In this document: piece after piece, positions 1 through 8,621 of the stretch
Layout: the number at the start of each line of letters is the position of its first letter
Numbering within the stretch: the first letter of the stretch is position 1
NCBI GenBank assembly: GCA_003537575.1
Contig: DPRS01000014.1
Coordinates: forward strand, 47,952-92,367
DNA length: 44,416 nucleotides
DNA from: Oxalobacteraceae bacterium
GTDB taxonomy: Bacteria; Pseudomonadota; Gammaproteobacteria; Burkholderiales; Burkholderiaceae_D
Direction of reading: 5' to 3'
Made by a program: the position numbers and the translations under genes
Notes under the pieces: model-generated
Database searches by the model: none
The model's input: the letters and a program-made list of their open reading frames with translations, nothing else
What the model was told of the DNA's origin: nothing

Positions 1-535
1 CGTGCGTACTCTCTGGCTGGAATAATACGAGGTTGTAGAAACGTTGCGCGCCTGCGGCAATGAGCACGCCTTGCGTTAATACCGGCCGCACCTGTTTCCA
101 ATCCATTTCCAGAGCACGGCCTCGGTGTGATCCGTAGACTTTGCCGGTTTTGCGATTGAAAATGATGGGACTGGGGGCTGGGCGGATTAGCCCTAACCAA
201 CTCATCCAAATACTCAGATAGATCAGTACAGAAAACATCAATAGGCTGACGCCATTGACAATGTACATTTCTGTCTGCGAAATCCCAGAAGGTGCGGGCT
301 TCGCAATTTCATCTAATATTTCCGGAATAAAAATGCTGCACATCGCTGGGACAATTATAAACATGACGAACATTCCAAGTCCCATAAATATGGTTCCCTG
401 TGCGTTGGTCTCCAAAATCAAAGCCTCTGAATCCATACGTAGTACGGATGCGACCTGCGCACTGGATTCTTCCTTGACTGGCTGACCAACTTCCTGCCAC
501 ATGGTGGTCAACAACATGCGTGGTGCTTTGCTCAT
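1..535 (-). CDS. Two-helix membrane protein, DUF6708-like, candidate T6SS immunity protein (3' end outside window)
   Basis: The gene starts at an ATG (535-533) overlapping the stop of the effector gene as ATGA, so the two are translationally coupled. The visible 178 residues show a hydrophilic N-terminus, hydrophobic helices at about 48-72 and 88-117, then a cytoplasmic-looking part containing FNRKTGKVY and a conserved-looking WKQV stretch, which resembles DUF6708 proteins found in T6SS loci. It runs off the left edge. Its position directly behind a VasX-like effector is that of the immunity gene tsiV2 behind vasX in V. cholerae, and a membrane location suits protection against a membrane-acting toxin. 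The immunity role is inferred from position and topology. The DUF6708 assignment is from memory of the family. Base composition is more AT-rich than in the housekeeping genes. Confidence 0.7.
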   Translation of the reverse strand, partial: MSKAPRMLLTTMWQEVGQPVKEESSAQVASVLRMDSEALILETNAQGTIFMGLGMFVMFIIVPAMCSIFIPEILDEIAKPAPSGISQTEMYIVNGVSLLMFSVLIYLSIWMSWLGLIRPAPSPIIFNRKTGKVYGSHRGRALEMDWKQVRPVLTQGVLIAAGAQRFYNLVLFQPESTH

Positions 536-3507
536 ACCCTGGCCTCTACGGCGAAATCGGGCCAAGTTTTGATATCCGGCTGGTACTGTACAACGATGCG
601 CATTTCTTTAATGTAAATCACATCGCTCACGTTTTTAAGGGTAGTGCCTACGGGGATGAACTGTTTTCCACTCCTGGGGTCGTGCGACAAGTCCGATGGC
701 GGCCTACGCACGAGCACTTCGCCATCAATGCGCAAAGTTTTATCTTCTTGAAGCTTCATCGAGATCTCACTGACAGGTGCCACCTTGCGGTCGACATTTT
801 CTTTTGGAAGCGAAGATTCGCCTGTAAATACGGTATGGGTCAGTAGGTGGTCCTTGCCCCATGTATCTTGTCCCCACACTTCGACGCGTAGCTTGGTTGA
901 GGATGCGTAGTATGGCACGGTTGCCTTGTAAAAAACTTGTAATGTTCCTGAGTTCTTCAAGTGCTCCAGTGATATGGCAATGATATAAATGGCAGATCGC
1001 AATCCGAGCATTTCTGCTTCCAAGTCCTTAAATGGCGACTTACTGTCGGGGCGCTCGCGCTTGCCGAAGCGGCAGCGATCAAGCCATTTTTCAAGCTCTG
1101 TATCCGTTGCCTTGTTTCCCCGAAATCCGAAAACCATTGCAGCAATGCCAAAAACCACAGCGCCCACAACCAAAACGGCTAGACCAATTCCCGTGAATCC
1201 GAATATTAAGCTAGCGATTCCAGCAGAAGCAGCAAACCCTGCTGAACCGGCGGTAAAACGAGCACTCCAAAGAGTCAAATTCGCAGCATCCTTATCCCCC
1301 TCAGCAGCCAACTTATCCGCCGATTTCCACAAGAAGTATGCATCGGCCAACCCGACAACTAAACCGATGCCGGCAGCGCCACCCAACAACACCTTAGTCC
1401 CAAAGCTTGACGCCCCTCCCGCAACCACAATATTGCCCGCCGCCTTGATTTCCATCCCTGCCGCAATCACCGTGGCACACGCTCCCAGCATGCCTGCCAC
1501 ACTGGACGTCACTTTCAAACTGTCGGCATCCTTGCCCTTTTTCAGCTCATCGCTTAAATCGTTGGCTGTATTGAAGAATGAAATGAACTGCAAAAAAGCC
1601 GTACCGCTGGAAAACGCGCGATCAAGCTTCGCGCTGCGCACATTAAGCGCCCCTTCGGTCAATGGATTAATCTTGAAATCCGCGCTCATGGTCAGATCCG
1701 CCGGGTTCATCTTGAGTTGCTTCAGCAGCTTTTGCATGGCCTCGCCAGGGGCCTGACCGGGCTGCAAACGCGCTGCGGCCCACGCGGTGAAAGTCATCAC
1801 GCCGTCCTTGCCAGATAAATCGATCATCAATGCGCCATGTAGGCTTTGTACTTCCTGACGCAACTCCGTATCGGATATCTTGCTTGGGTCAATGTGCTTC
1901 GGGCTGGTACGGCTGCCTGCTGGGTTGATACGCAGCGGAGCCTTGACAGTTGGCTTGCCCAGCCAGGCTTCTTGTTGCCAACGGATGTATTGCGACATGC
2001 GGGATGTGATAGTCTTGGGCAGCATGACCAGATCACCGCGCGCCATGAGAACGGTGGCCATTTGCGCTGCTGTGCGCAAGAATTTCTTTTGATCGCGGTC
2101 TCTCAGCCAGAGAAGTTGCGCCGCAAGCGTTTGGGTAATCTTCTCGGTGGCCAACGTATGGGCACGCTGCTGGCCTTTCCGTTGTGCGCGTGCCGACAGC
2201 GCTTCTTGGGCATGCGCGTACCATGGCGCTTCCTTGAACGCGTCTTTGGCGCCCTTGATGGCATCGAATGTCTTGTCGACCTTATTCCATGCAACATAGG
2301 TGAGCAAACTTGGATCATTGGCCGTGGCTGCCTTCCACAACAGGTTGGTTTCGTCTTCCGGTTGTTTGTCAAACCAGGGTTGCCAGACCCGGTCGCGTTC
2401 CACCTTGGTGGTGCCGGAACCGATGGTACAGATGGCAAACGAGGATTCCAGGGCCAGGGAACTGGCGCTATTGGCTTTATCAAAATCCTTGCTAAAGATC
2501 TCTTGAGTTGGTGCGGCCGTCATCCATGCAACGTAATCTGCCGACATGGCGTCGACTCTGGTTGCGAGCTTGCGGCGTTGATCCATTTTCTTCTTCACGG
2601 CTTCGAGCTTGGTCATGTCGATATGTTTGGCATGACGCTCCCAATCCCCCCCATTTTTTTGCATCCCTTCTCGCAGGTCTTCAATTACGCCTGCCACCAG
2701 CATGTCTGCTCTTTCTGTTTCGGAGGTTTTTTGGTCAAGCAGAAGCACTTGTTCAACAATATCATTGCGGCGCTGATTCAGTTTTGCAGTCATGCCGATA
2801 GGGTCGCACAACGCCATGATCAGGCCAGGAACCTTCAGGTCGCCGCTTGATTTGAACATGACATTGAACAGCGATTCGGCTCTACCGCTGCGATCCTCAA
2901 CCTGTGCATCCTGGGGCAGAGACTTATTGAGAGCTTTGACGGCATTTTCGTTGTAATCCAAAACCGACATTTGCAGGAGGGATGGCGCCATGACCTGCGC
3001 ATGCGGAAAGGGGCTGCCGTCCAGTTTGGCTATTTTCTGCATGCGGCTGGATGGGTTCTTGCTGTATTGATTGCGCACTGCCTTGGTCCATTTGTGGCGA
3101 CTGTAGGCAATATAAACCGTGCCCTTGATCAGGTGCGGCGCGTTGATGCACAGAGATTCCACACCAGTATGGCTTTTACCCTGGCTTTCGCATGCGGCCA
3201 CATCGGATTTTTCCGGTATGGTGGTGGGCATGTCTTCAATTTCCAGGTCGGGATACCAGGCAAGATAGCCCTTTGCATCGACCATAAAACCTTGCCAGTG
3301 ATTATTGGGATAGAGCAGATAAATGTAGCCAGGATCCATGGCGCGCAGAACATAGCTACTTTCGTCCAGCTTCTTGTCAATGAGTCCTTCGCCAAACGGA
3401 CTTGCCAGCGGCTTCATGCCGGTTTCGACATCCTTTGGATTGACCGAGTAAAGTACGGGCAACAGGAGAAGGCCAGTGCGCTTGCAGCGATTGCATGGAA
3501 TGCTCAT
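532..3507 (-). CDS. T6SS effector, VasX-like N-terminus with C-terminal membrane-inserting region
   Basis: This 991-residue protein starts with a CxxC motif (C5, C8) followed by KRTGLLLLPVLYSV, the pattern of the VasX N-terminal region and of the Burkholderia BTH_I2691 effector family. Residues 1-160 form that module and 200-640 are mostly helical and soluble. About 665-795 contain several hydrophobic segments rich in Gly and Ala (669-685, 705-727, 749-795), as in pore-forming, colicin-like effectors. A soluble tail of about 190 residues follows. VasX-type effectors are delivered by the T6SS and permeabilise the target inner membrane; that activity is inferred here. The gene overlaps the DUF4123 adaptor gene upstream and the membrane protein gene downstream by 4 bp each. 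No catalytic hydrolase or nuclease motif was seen. Confidence 0.85.
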   Translation of the reverse strand: MSIPCNRCKRTGLLLLPVLYSVNPKDVETGMKPLASPFGEGLIDKKLDESSYVLRAMDPGYIYLLYPNNHWQGFMVDAKGYLAWYPDLEIEDMPTTIPEKSDVAACESQGKSHTGVESLCINAPHLIKGTVYIAYSRHKWTKAVRNQYSKNPSSRMQKIAKLDGSPFPHAQVMAPSLLQMSVLDYNENAVKALNKSLPQDAQVEDRSGRAESLFNVMFKSSGDLKVPGLIMALCDPIGMTAKLNQRRNDIVEQVLLLDQKTSETERADMLVAGVIEDLREGMQKNGGDWERHAKHIDMTKLEAVKKKMDQRRKLATRVDAMSADYVAWMTAAPTQEIFSKDFDKANSASSLALESSFAICTIGSGTTKVERDRVWQPWFDKQPEDETNLLWKAATANDPSLLTYVAWNKVDKTFDAIKGAKDAFKEAPWYAHAQEALSARAQRKGQQRAHTLATEKITQTLAAQLLWLRDRDQKKFLRTAAQMATVLMARGDLVMLPKTITSRMSQYIRWQQEAWLGKPTVKAPLRINPAGSRTSPKHIDPSKISDTELRQEVQSLHGALMIDLSGKDGVMTFTAWAAARLQPGQAPGEAMQKLLKQLKMNPADLTMSADFKINPLTEGALNVRSAKLDRAFSSGTAFLQFISFFNTANDLSDELKKGKDADSLKVTSSVAGMLGACATVIAAGMEIKAAGNIVVAGGASSFGTKVLLGGAAGIGLVVGLADAYFLWKSADKLAAEGDKDAANLTLWSARFTAGSAGFAASAGIASLIFGFTGIGLAVLVVGAVVFGIAAMVFGFRGNKATDTELEKWLDRCRFGKRERPDSKSPFKDLEAEMLGLRSAIYIIAISLEHLKNSGTLQVFYKATVPYYASSTKLRVEVWGQDTWGKDHLLTHTVFTGESSLPKENVDRKVAPVSEISMKLQEDKTLRIDGEVLVRRPPSDLSHDPRSGKQFIPVGTTLKNVSDVIYIKEMRIVVQYQPDIKTWPDFAVEARV

Positions 3508-4526
3508 GATGATTTTATTGTTGTATCTGGTTGCTCAGTGAATTTCTGCTGCCATTGTCCGGAACGGACATTATCGATCAATGCATCTGACCATTGATGC
3601 GAGAGCATGCTGAAATCTGGCAGGTCGTCACGGTTCATTTGCATCGCATGCAGGCTGCGCGCGATTTCCGGATGAGAGTCAAAATATGGATGTATCGAAA
3701 CTGCGCATTGGGCAAAGCGCAGTATGTCGGCATCCTTGCGCAATCCATACGCCATGGCTCGCCGCAGGATCTGGTCCATGTGTTGCCGCTGCACTGGTTC
3801 GTTATAACCCCATTCGGGAAGCAATCGCGCAAGCTTGTTAAGCCAATGCAGTCGTTCAAGCGCTTGCCATTGATCTGCATTGAATGCCCAGCCTGCCTGT
3901 GCAGGATGCTGCGGGCTGGCTGCCGGGGTGGTGCCGATACGGATGAATTTTCCATGCGGATCGAGCGTGTGCCAATGGAAGCAGTTTGCTGCCGCCTGAA
4001 AGTTTCGCCAGCATTCTTCCCCTAGCAGTTCAGGAAGGTGCGGGGTGACGCGTGGATCCCAGAAACGAAAGGGCAAGCGCACACTACCGTTGCTGGCCGA
4101 GGCGCGTTTTCCGAGGACGTATGCGAGCCCACTTGCATCTCGTTGATTGGCCGGCGTCGCTTCGGATTCGACCAGCCATGCACAAACGCTGCGCGGCTGT
4201 CCATCTTCCCGATCGTGCATGCCGAGATATTCCTGAACCGCAATACGCAGCGAGGTATTGAGCACGCTTTCGTACCTGAGGTTGTCGTACAGTGTCAGGA
4301 GATAGGGGCTGCGCTCCCTGGCGATGCCGTTGATGTCGACAACCTTGACAGCAAGGTGCGGCATTCTCTCTTGCCAGATGCCGGCCAGTGGATCTCCTAA
4401 TGCCGGATCGATCAAAACATGAACGCTCCTGTCCGGAATGTTTTCCAGGGCGATGCGCAGGCTCGCTAGCGCGGACTCGAACAGGTCGTCTTCAGTGGCT
4501 ATCGACTGGGGCATGTTGAGACTCAT
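3504..4526 (-). CDS. DUF4123 domain protein, T6SS effector adaptor/chaperone
   Basis: This 340-aa protein has a DUF4123-type N-terminal half: HVLIDPAL, a LPHLAVK-like strand and SPYLLTL spaced as in the family, followed by an all-helical C-terminal half rich in Trp and His. DUF4123 proteins (VasW in V. cholerae, Tap-1/TEC elsewhere) load a specific effector onto the VgrG spike. Here the gene is sandwiched between vgrG and the effector with ATGA overlaps on both sides, so it should serve exactly that pair. No signal peptide or membrane segment is present, which fits a cytoplasmic chaperone. The family call rests on motif pattern and context. Specificity for the neighbouring effector is inferred. 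Confidence 0.82.
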   Translation of the reverse strand: MSLNMPQSIATEDDLFESALASLRIALENIPDRSVHVLIDPALGDPLAGIWQERMPHLAVKVVDINGIARERSPYLLTLYDNLRYESVLNTSLRIAVQEYLGMHDREDGQPRSVCAWLVESEATPANQRDASGLAYVLGKRASASNGSVRLPFRFWDPRVTPHLPELLGEECWRNFQAAANCFHWHTLDPHGKFIRIGTTPAASPQHPAQAGWAFNADQWQALERLHWLNKLARLLPEWGYNEPVQRQHMDQILRRAMAYGLRKDADILRFAQCAVSIHPYFDSHPEIARSLHAMQMNRDDLPDFSMLSHQWSDALIDNVRSGQWQQKFTEQPDTTIKSS

Positions 4527-7336
4527 AGACCGACAAACGGGCTGCCTGAACCGGCTGCTGCCGTAAGTTTCTGCGGGCAGGGATGAAGATCCCCATTCGG
4601 CATCACCGGCAACGCCGCATTCAAGCTCGTCGGCCCACTCAACTCCTTCATCCCCGCCTTGAACAGCACGCTTCCCGGTGCATGAATCTGAATACTCCCG
4701 CCCGCAATCTTAATATACGCCCCGCCTGCCGTCAGCAGTACATGCTCCTTCGCCGCCGCCTCCACCTTGGCGTGCGTGCTGCAAATCGACAAATCCTTGT
4801 CCGCCGCCGCCTTCAACTCCCCGCTCTGCGCCTGTACATCCACTTTGCCGTGCGCCGCATGCAGCTTGATGCCTTTATCTCCCTGCTCCTTGCGCTTCGC
4901 CCTGGCGTCGCCATAGGTAAAAAGACTGATGCCCGACCTTACCGCCGCCGCATAGTTGCGCCCCACCGTCACGCTCACATCCACTCCGCCGGCAATGGTC
5001 ATGGACGATGCCGTCGCATGATGATCAGCAGGCGTCAGCAGCGCCACGCCGCCCGGTGCGCTCATCACCAGGTCCGGCCGCCCGAATGCCGGCACCGTGC
5101 CGGCGCCGCCGCCTTCGGCCGCACCGATACCCTGATCCGTCTGTGCCAGCGACTCGATCGGACGCTGCAACACCTCTTCCGGCAAACCGTGCTGTTCCTG
5201 GTCGAATGCCTTGCCGACATAGGCATTGTGTTTTTGCGCGGTATCGGCAAGCTTCTTTTGCATCTCATGCGCCTGCTGCAGTTGCGCATGCGCCTCTTTC
5301 GCATCCATCTGCGATGAACCGGCATTGGGCCGCACATCGGTGGAGAGCAGCAAGCCCTGCCCTGCCCGCAACGCGCCGAAGGCTTCCGTGGTCAACTCCG
5401 CCCCATGCCCATGGCTTTGTTTTCTGGCGTTATCGGTCTGCCGCTTGATATGGCCAAGATTCAGCTGGGCCTTGGTCCTGGTGGTCTGCAGCCTGGCGCC
5501 GACCTGGCCGGTGGAATCGTCGAACACCAGCGCGTTGTAGCCGCCCTGCCCATCCTGGCTATGGCCGATTTCCTGCGTCTTGAAGCCGGCCAGAATGGCA
5601 TTGTGGGCATGCTCGCCGCTTTCTCCCGCAAACCAGGCCGGCGCATTGCCGGTGGCGGCGCCCGCGCCTTGCGCATTCTGGTTGCCCTGGGCGTTGTCCA
5701 GGCCGCTGCCGTTGTAGAGCGAGCCGATCACGACCGGCCGGTCGATATCGCCTTCGACATAGTCGAGGATCACTTCCTGGCCGATGCGCGGCGTGAAGCT
5801 GCTGCCCCAGTTGGCGCCGGCGGCAGGTTCGGCCACGCGCACCCAGACATACGCAGACGCATTGCCCGGGGCGTTATCCTCGCCCTCAGGACGGCTGCGG
5901 CGGCTGGCCGATTGCGCGCCGCGCTGCCAGTGCATCTGCACCTTGACGCGATGGTCGCGCTCGGTGGTCAGGTCCTGCCCAGACGTGCCGACGACGATCG
6001 CGGTGTGGATGCCGGTGATGGTGGGTTTAGGGTGCAGCAAGGCGCCGCGCGCATCGATGGCCAGCGGGCGCCATGGAATGTCGGCGCGCAAGGCTGTGAA
6101 ACGGTTATGGTAGAGCGGCTCTTCTTCCTTGCCCTTTCCACTGTTTTTTCCGGCGCCCTGCCGCGATTGCGCTGCCGATTGACTGTTGTTGGCAAATACG
6201 CTGTCGATCAAGGCCTGCGCTTGCGACCCCAGGTTGTTGCGGCCGAAGTGCTGCACCGCGATGACGGCAAAGGTGGCGGCAGCATCGCCGTCATTCTGGC
6301 GGTCGCGGTCATGAACCGCATGCCCGTTCAGCACAAAAGTTGTGGCCGGCGCCAGCGTCCTGACAGTGCCTTCGCCGTGGTAAGTCTTGTTGCGCGCTTC
6401 CAGCGCTTCAAGCTGCAGTTGCGCAATGCGGTCCGCGGATTCGCCGCTGTCGAAATGCCGCAGTCCGGAATGATCGCTGGCCAGCAGTTCAGGCACATCG
6501 CCATTGGCATGGCCGCTGGACTGCTGACTGGCGATGGTGCTGATCTGACGCTCGTTCCAGCTGGCTACCGCAATGGCATTGGTGACGATGCGGCGGGAAG
6601 CCTGCCAGCCGGTAATGGTATCCGTGTGCTCGACGGCGGCGGCGCGATGGAAACGGATCTGCTGCTGATTCGGCTTAAATGCCGCATTGTTGTCGGCGAT
6701 GACCAGCGTGTGGCTGCCCAGCGATTCGCCCGATGCATCGGCGCTATGCTCGAACCAGTAGAACAATCCTTCTTCGGCCAGCAAGCGATCGACGAAAGCC
6801 AGATCGCTTTCCTCGAACTGGGTGCAGACCTCGCGCGGAGCATAACGGGATGAGTCGGCAATCGCCAGCCGCCAGTCCGGCACAAGTTTGCCCTGTCCCT
6901 GGTAATCAGCGAATACTTCGGCGACGATATCGAGCGTGCTCTTGCCTTGCCAGACATAAGCATCGCGGCGATGGCGCAAGAAGGCAATCCAGGGTTCAAG
7001 CGTCAAGCGGTAGCGCGCGAAACCTCCTTCGGAAGACAGCAGCTCGAACGCGGTGATATGTCCGTGCACTGGACGCAAATCACTACGGCTGTGCTGCGTC
7101 AGGATTTGCAGCAGGGCCGGCTGGCCGAGCAGATGCCGGCCATTCAGGGTAGCGTCGGCAGACAGCGCGGTTATCTCGAAAAAGAATCCCTGGCTCAGGC
7201 CTTCGCGGCCACGCATGCTTTCCACCAGCAGCGCGTTTTCGCCCAGCGACGTTACCAGGCGCAACAGGCGCGTGTCTTGCGTATGGCTGGCCAAGTGCGC
7301 ACGCAACGCGGCGGCGCCAGGCATGTCTCCATTCAT
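4523..7336 (-). CDS. vgrG: Type VI secretion spike protein VgrG (TssI) with DUF2345 extension
   Basis: This 937-aa protein has the full VgrG plan. A gp27-like base (residues 1-350) contains the ESDLAFVDRLLAEEGLFYWF signature. A gp5-like OB domain (about 420-560) includes WVRVAEPAAGANWGS, PRIGQEVILDYVEGD and RPVVIGSLYN. A long Gln/Ala-rich linker and a C-terminal DUF2345 beta-helix (about 740-900) follow, ending in GGAYIKIAGGSIQIHAPG. VgrG trimers tip the T6SS needle and carry effectors. The start ATG at 7336 has an AGGA ribosome site 7 nt upstream. No PAAR domain or T6SS core gene is visible nearby, so this looks like a satellite vgrG island that uses an apparatus encoded elsewhere. It heads a translationally coupled cassette with adaptor, effector and membrane protein. 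Confidence 0.95.
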   Translation of the reverse strand: MNGDMPGAAALRAHLASHTQDTRLLRLVTSLGENALLVESMRGREGLSQGFFFEITALSADATLNGRHLLGQPALLQILTQHSRSDLRPVHGHITAFELLSSEGGFARYRLTLEPWIAFLRHRRDAYVWQGKSTLDIVAEVFADYQGQGKLVPDWRLAIADSSRYAPREVCTQFEESDLAFVDRLLAEEGLFYWFEHSADASGESLGSHTLVIADNNAAFKPNQQQIRFHRAAAVEHTDTITGWQASRRIVTNAIAVASWNERQISTIASQQSSGHANGDVPELLASDHSGLRHFDSGESADRIAQLQLEALEARNKTYHGEGTVRTLAPATTFVLNGHAVHDRDRQNDGDAAATFAVIAVQHFGRNNLGSQAQALIDSVFANNSQSAAQSRQGAGKNSGKGKEEEPLYHNRFTALRADIPWRPLAIDARGALLHPKPTITGIHTAIVVGTSGQDLTTERDHRVKVQMHWQRGAQSASRRSRPEGEDNAPGNASAYVWVRVAEPAAGANWGSSFTPRIGQEVILDYVEGDIDRPVVIGSLYNGSGLDNAQGNQNAQGAGAATGNAPAWFAGESGEHAHNAILAGFKTQEIGHSQDGQGGYNALVFDDSTGQVGARLQTTRTKAQLNLGHIKRQTDNARKQSHGHGAELTTEAFGALRAGQGLLLSTDVRPNAGSSQMDAKEAHAQLQQAHEMQKKLADTAQKHNAYVGKAFDQEQHGLPEEVLQRPIESLAQTDQGIGAAEGGGAGTVPAFGRPDLVMSAPGGVALLTPADHHATASSMTIAGGVDVSVTVGRNYAAAVRSGISLFTYGDARAKRKEQGDKGIKLHAAHGKVDVQAQSGELKAAADKDLSICSTHAKVEAAAKEHVLLTAGGAYIKIAGGSIQIHAPGSVLFKAGMKELSGPTSLNAALPVMPNGDLHPCPQKLTAAAGSGSPFVGL

Positions 7337-7651
7337 CGTTTGTCCTGTTATTCAATGTTATCAAATTGAAAACATGAAGGAATGATAAATGAATGACAGG
7401 AAAATGTCATTAAATTAACTAGTTCTACCTATGAACTTTCCCAAAAGAAAGAATGGGATTGACGCTTGGATTGGCGTGAAGCGCGGTACATTGCGCCCTT
7501 CAACATCGATGGTTTCGAAAAACACCGATTGGGCTGCACCCAGATGAAGCCGTTCTGCGCCCGGCACGCGAAGACAGGTACCAATTCACGAATACCGCCT
7601 TTGTAACGGCGGCAGCAGATCGGAGGATTTATTGGTATGGCAAACTAGGGC
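7337..7651. other. Intergenic region between vgrG and a small membrane gene
   Basis: The first 100 nt are AT-rich and hold the vgrG ribosome site and the palindrome, so they probably carry the vgrG promoter. I could not pick a convincing -35/-10 pair. The remaining 200 nt (7440-7640) are GC-richer and hold no gene I can support. On the minus strand, 7417-7590 keeps one frame open for about 55 codons (containing FFETIDVEGRNVPRFTP) without an ATG or ribosome site. That could be a gene remnant or an interspersed repeat. Confidence 0.5.
7392..7411. promoter_or_regulatory. 20-bp palindrome upstream of vgrG
   Basis: Perfect inverted repeat AATGACA-N6-TGTCATT in an AT-rich stretch, 56-75 nt upstream of the vgrG start codon. 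Arm length and spacing are those of a dimeric repressor or activator site. It could instead form a weak hairpin in the leader. The regulator is unknown. Confidence 0.45.
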
Positions 7652-7990
7652 TCAGTTGTTCTTTGGCGTCTCGGCATCAATCAGCGCATACGCATCGGCA
7701 ACGTAAGCCGGGCCTTTCATCACCATGACGACGAAAGCACCATTGCCGATGATGACGAGAGAAATCCAGAATACGATCATGGCACCGATGCTGAGGATAT
7801 CGATGGTAGACACCAGCTTGAATGAGACTGGATCGAACCCCAGCACTGGCGCCAAGCGCACCGAGAGCGATGGAATAGCTACCAGGAGGCTGCCGAACAA
7901 GAATACCTTGGGAAGCAAGCGCAGGATCTTGCGCTCCATGCCGGCCGGTGTCTTGGCAAAACCCGGCAATTTGTTGAACAAGTTCGCCAT
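7652..7990 (-). CDS. Small two-helix membrane protein of unknown function
   Basis: This 112-aa protein starts at the ATG at 7990, which has GGGGG 5 nt upstream. A TTG 18 nt further up is the only alternative. The N-terminus (MANLFNKLPGFAKTPAGMER) is basic and amphipathic. It is followed by hydrophobic segments at about 25-45 (KVFLFGSLLVAIPSL) and 66-92 (DILSIGAMIVFWISLVIIG), and a soluble tail ending GPAYVADAYALIDAETP. I do not recognise a named family. The tail looks conserved rather than random. It lies 52 nt downstream of another small membrane gene on the same strand, so the two probably form one transcript, separate from the T6SS cassette. Confidence 0.75.
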   Translation of the reverse strand: MANLFNKLPGFAKTPAGMERKILRLLPKVFLFGSLLVAIPSLSVRLAPVLGFDPVSFKLVSTIDILSIGAMIVFWISLVIIGNGAFVVMVMKGPAYVADAYALIDAETPKNN

Positions 7991-8042
7991 GACACCCCCG
8001 GAAGGCAAATTACGCGCACGCTGCTGCAGTCAGATTCGCATT

Positions 8043-8341
8043 TTAATACACCGGCTGCGGACCGACCAATCTGAATTTGTCATCAGAATTACACCAAAGC
8101 TCTTTCCAGTCCCCGGAGGAAGCGGCTGCCTGTCCGGCATCAGAGCTTATTGTGCCAGCAACGTCGACTCGACCCAAGGCCGTCTGACCGGGGTAGCTTT
8201 CCTCCGTGAAGTTTTGCGTCGTGTGCTTGTCATCAATGACATTATCGTCGACTCGTCCGATTTCCCAAATGCATACTGGTAAAGTCTGAGTACAAAGCCC
8301 AAGACAGCGATTGCCAAAAAAATGTATTCGAAAATGTCCAT
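8043..8341 (-). pseudogene. Small membrane protein gene with a frameshift
   Basis: The ATG at 8341 has a good ribosome site (AAGGA, 7-8 nt upstream) and opens a frame reading MDIFEYIFLAIAVLGFVLRL, a clear membrane helix. After about 27 codons, near the TTTGGGAAATC stretch (8257-8267), this frame turns into an Arg-rich sequence and stops at 8147. From the same point the -1 frame reads a sensible acidic protein (VDDNVIDDKHTTQNFTEE and onward) ending in GPQPVY at 8043. Joined, the two halves give a protein of about 99 residues with one helix and a soluble tail. No canonical slippery heptamer is present, so an indel, either real or a sequencing error, is more likely than programmed frameshifting. 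Family unknown. Confidence 0.6.
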
Positions 8342-8561
8342 GGTGCATTCCTTCATCATCGTGCTTGATTAACTACTTACATTAAGGAATCCGCCTTACG
8401 AATCCCTCTGTTGCTCCACTGCACTATAGGACAATAAAAAGAACAAATATACTTTTATTCCCGAATATCTAATATCGATTTTCTGAATTGTAGCGGGATG
8501 GATAAATCTCTTTAAATTCAGATAATTACTGAACATTTATCCGGATCACAATACGGTTTAA

Positions 8562-8591
8562 TTGGCTTAAAGAACCATAATTGACTATGAT
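8562..8591 (+). promoter_or_regulatory. Possible sigma70 promoter of the HD-GYP gene
   Basis: TTGGCT (8562-8567) and TATGAT (8586-8591) are separated by 18 nt, 30 nt upstream of the HD-GYP start codon. The surrounding 8349-8621 is AT-rich and carries no supported gene. The call is by resemblance only. Confidence 0.35.
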
Positions 8592-8621
8592 TCATTCAAT
8601 GCCGATATTGCCAGTCAGCCT

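Noticed and set aside
5405..6853. 482-codon open frame on the plus strand opposite vgrG
   Set aside because: Antisense shadow. The minus strand carries all VgrG motifs.
8255..8270. Programmed -1 frameshift site in the small split gene
   Set aside because: In the reading frame used (TTT GGG AAA TCG) no X XXY YYZ heptamer exists and no downstream pseudoknot is evident, so an indel is the simpler explanation.
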